A stretch of 7,193 bases of DNA from Arcobacter sp. Lineage in GTDB: Bacteria; Campylobacterota; Campylobacteria; Campylobacterales; Arcobacteraceae. The position numbers and the translations under genes were made by a program. Positions 6,071 through 7,193 of the stretch are shown piece after piece; position 1 is the stretch's first letter; each line of letters starts with the position of its first letter. The notes under the pieces were generated by a model. The model ran no database searches, had not been told where the DNA came from, and saw nothing but the letters and a program-made list of their open reading frames with translations. The stretch is from contig DAOVXU010000082.1 of assembly GCA_030635995.1 (NCBI GenBank), forward strand, positions 1 through 7,193, given 5' to 3'.

Positions 6071-7193
6071 ATTTATTTTTCTTATTATATTATTACAAGG
6101 GATTATTATGGGTGCAACAATCACACAAATAGATTATAAAGATAGACAAATACCACTTATTTTTGAAGAGCATAAAGTATTGCCTATATTTAATCTTCAA
6201 CTTATTTTTAAGAATAGTGGTTATATTACAGATAAAAATAAAAGTGGGCTTACAAGTTTAACAGCAAAACTACTAAATGAAGGTACATCTTCAAAAGGTG
6301 CAATTGATTTTGCTAGAAAACTAGAAAATAGAGCTATATCAATACACACATCAAATGGTTTAGAAACTTTTGTTATTGAAATCAGTTGTTTAAAAAGTGA
6401 GTATAAAAGAGCTTTAAAGCTATTAAATAGCTTGTTAAAAGATCCAAATATTACACAAGATACGCTTGATAAGTTAAAAAAATTACAAATTAGTAAACTT
6501 ACTCAAAAAGAGAATGATTTTGATTATATTGCAAAATTAAATCTTAAAAGTATGGTTTTTAAAAATACTCCTTTAGAACACTCTTCATCGGGAACAATTA
6601 AATCTATTAAAAATATAAAATTACAAGATATAAAACAAAATATTCATAAAATATTTAATATTGATAATCTTATAATTTTAGCAGGTGGTGATATTACACA
6701 AAGAGAAGTTTCAAATGCTTTAAAACCAATACTTAAAAACTTTAAATCACAAAGTTCTAAAGAGTTTAAACAAATCCAAATAAATTCTAAGTCAGAAACT
6801 AAATTTATAAAAAAAGATACCAAACAAGCTTATATATATTTTGCAAGTAATTTTAAACTAGATTATAAAGATAAAAATAACTATAAAGTTAAAGTAGCTT
6901 CATTTATACTTGGTGGTAGTGGTTTTGGTAGTAGACTAATGGAAGAGATAAGGGTAAAAAGGGGATTGGCATATTCTGCATACGGATATATATCAGTAAC
7001 TAAATCTCACTCATATTTTACAGGTTATTTACAAACAAAACTTGAAAACCAAAAAGAAGCAAAAGAGTTAGTTCAAGAAATTGTAAAAGAATTTTCTAAA
7101 AATGGAGTAACTCAAAAAGAGTTAGATTCTGCAAAAAAATTCTTAATGGGTTCAGAACCACTTAGAACAGAAACTTTTAGCCAAAGACAAAAT
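6063..7193 (+). CDS. M16-family peptidase homologue lacking the zinc motif (C-terminus cut off)
   Basis: The 377 visible residues show an M16 (pitrilysin/MPP-like) fold and run off the window end; bacterial relatives are about 410-440 residues. The N-terminus MNKFIFLIILLQGIIMGA looks like a signal peptide, so a periplasmic location is inferred. Where active enzymes have HxxEH, residues 65-69 read SLTAK inside GLTSLTAKLLNEGT (62-75), so no zinc site is present. The second M16 domain keeps LGGSGFGSRLMEEIR (about 283-297) and VKRGLAYS (298-305). Arg300 and Tyr304 fit the R/Y pair of the non-metal subunit in M16B heterodimers, so a catalytic HxxEH partner encoded elsewhere is likely. ATG 6063 overlaps mqnC by 8 bp but has a weak ribosome site. 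ATG 6108 (residue 16) has a strong one and would give a product without the signal peptide. I prefer 6063 because of the signal-like segment. Helicobacter HP0657 and Campylobacter Cj0463 are, from memory, the equivalents. Confidence 0.88.
   Translation, partial: MNKFIFLIILLQGIIMGATITQIDYKDRQIPLIFEEHKVLPIFNLQLIFKNSGYITDKNKSGLTSLTAKLLNEGTSSKGAIDFARKLENRAISIHTSNGLETFVIEISCLKSEYKRALKLLNSLLKDPNITQDTLDKLKKLQISKLTQKENDFDYIAKLNLKSMVFKNTPLEHSSSGTIKSIKNIKLQDIKQNIHKIFNIDNLIILAGGDITQREVSNALKPILKNFKSQSSKEFKQIQINSKSETKFIKKDTKQAYIYFASNFKLDYKDKNNYKVKVASFILGGSGFGSRLMEEIRVKRGLAYSAYGYISVTKSHSYFTGYLQTKLENQKEAKELVQEIVKEFSKNGVTQKELDSAKKFLMGSEPLRTETFSQRQN
6097..6102 (+). promoter_or_regulatory. Strong internal Shine-Dalgarno before a second in-frame ATG of the M16 gene
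   Basis: AAGGGA ends 5 nt before ATG 6108-6110, which is in frame with the upstream ATG at 6063. It is a better ribosome site than anything preceding 6063, where only A/T-rich sequence from the mqnC 3' end is seen. Initiation here would yield a protein starting MGATITQID without the hydrophobic leader. It decides between an exported and a cytoplasmic product, or allows both. Confidence 0.5.

Overview
The window is a strongly AT-rich bacterial chromosome segment carrying six protein-coding genes, two of them cut by the window ends. The gene content and the order bamA - mqnC - M16 peptidase-like gene point to a member of the Campylobacterota (Epsilonproteobacteria). As I recall, the same order occurs in Helicobacter pylori (HP0655-HP0656-HP0657), and mqnC is followed by an M16 gene in Campylobacter jejuni (Cj0462-Cj0463). 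The very low GC content and the tyrA and DMT-transporter neighbours would suit an Arcobacter-like genome, but that genus-level guess is inference.

Layout. Positions 1-855 (minus strand) hold most of an MscS-type mechanosensitive channel, truncated at its C-terminus by the window edge. It is divergently arranged with a 299-residue DMT/EamA-family inner-membrane transporter at 936-1835. The transporter converges with tyrA (prephenate dehydrogenase, minus strand, 1848-2675). Only 12 bp separate the two stop codons, and that junction holds an inverted repeat plus a small hairpin followed by T's. From a 105-bp divergent promoter region a rightward, tightly packed set begins: bamA (2781-5000), mqnC (5012-6070, 11 bp downstream) and an M16-family peptidase homologue (6063 to the window end, overlapping mqnC by 8 bp).

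How the genes relate. The rightward cluster is very likely one transcription unit combining outer-membrane protein assembly (BamA), a step of the futalosine route to menaquinone (MqnC), and a probably exported M16 protein. The M16 protein lacks the zinc-binding HxxEH motif but keeps the Arg/Tyr signature of the non-metal subunit of M16B heterodimers. TyrA supplies tyrosine biosynthesis. MqnC draws on chorismate-derived futalosine intermediates, so both pathways descend from chorismate, but nothing in the sequence shows co-regulation. The MscS channel and the DMT transporter look like separate housekeeping or accessory membrane functions.

Start codons are notable: mscS (TTG), tyrA (GTG) and bamA (TTG) all use non-ATG starts, each with a visible Shine-Dalgarno sequence. 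No mobile element, CRISPR array, tRNA, rRNA or obvious defence system was seen, and no gene-free stretch exceeds about 105 bp. I do not see an undescribed multi-gene system. The points most worth following are the M16 protein's missing metal site, its two possible start codons, and its linkage to bamA/mqnC.
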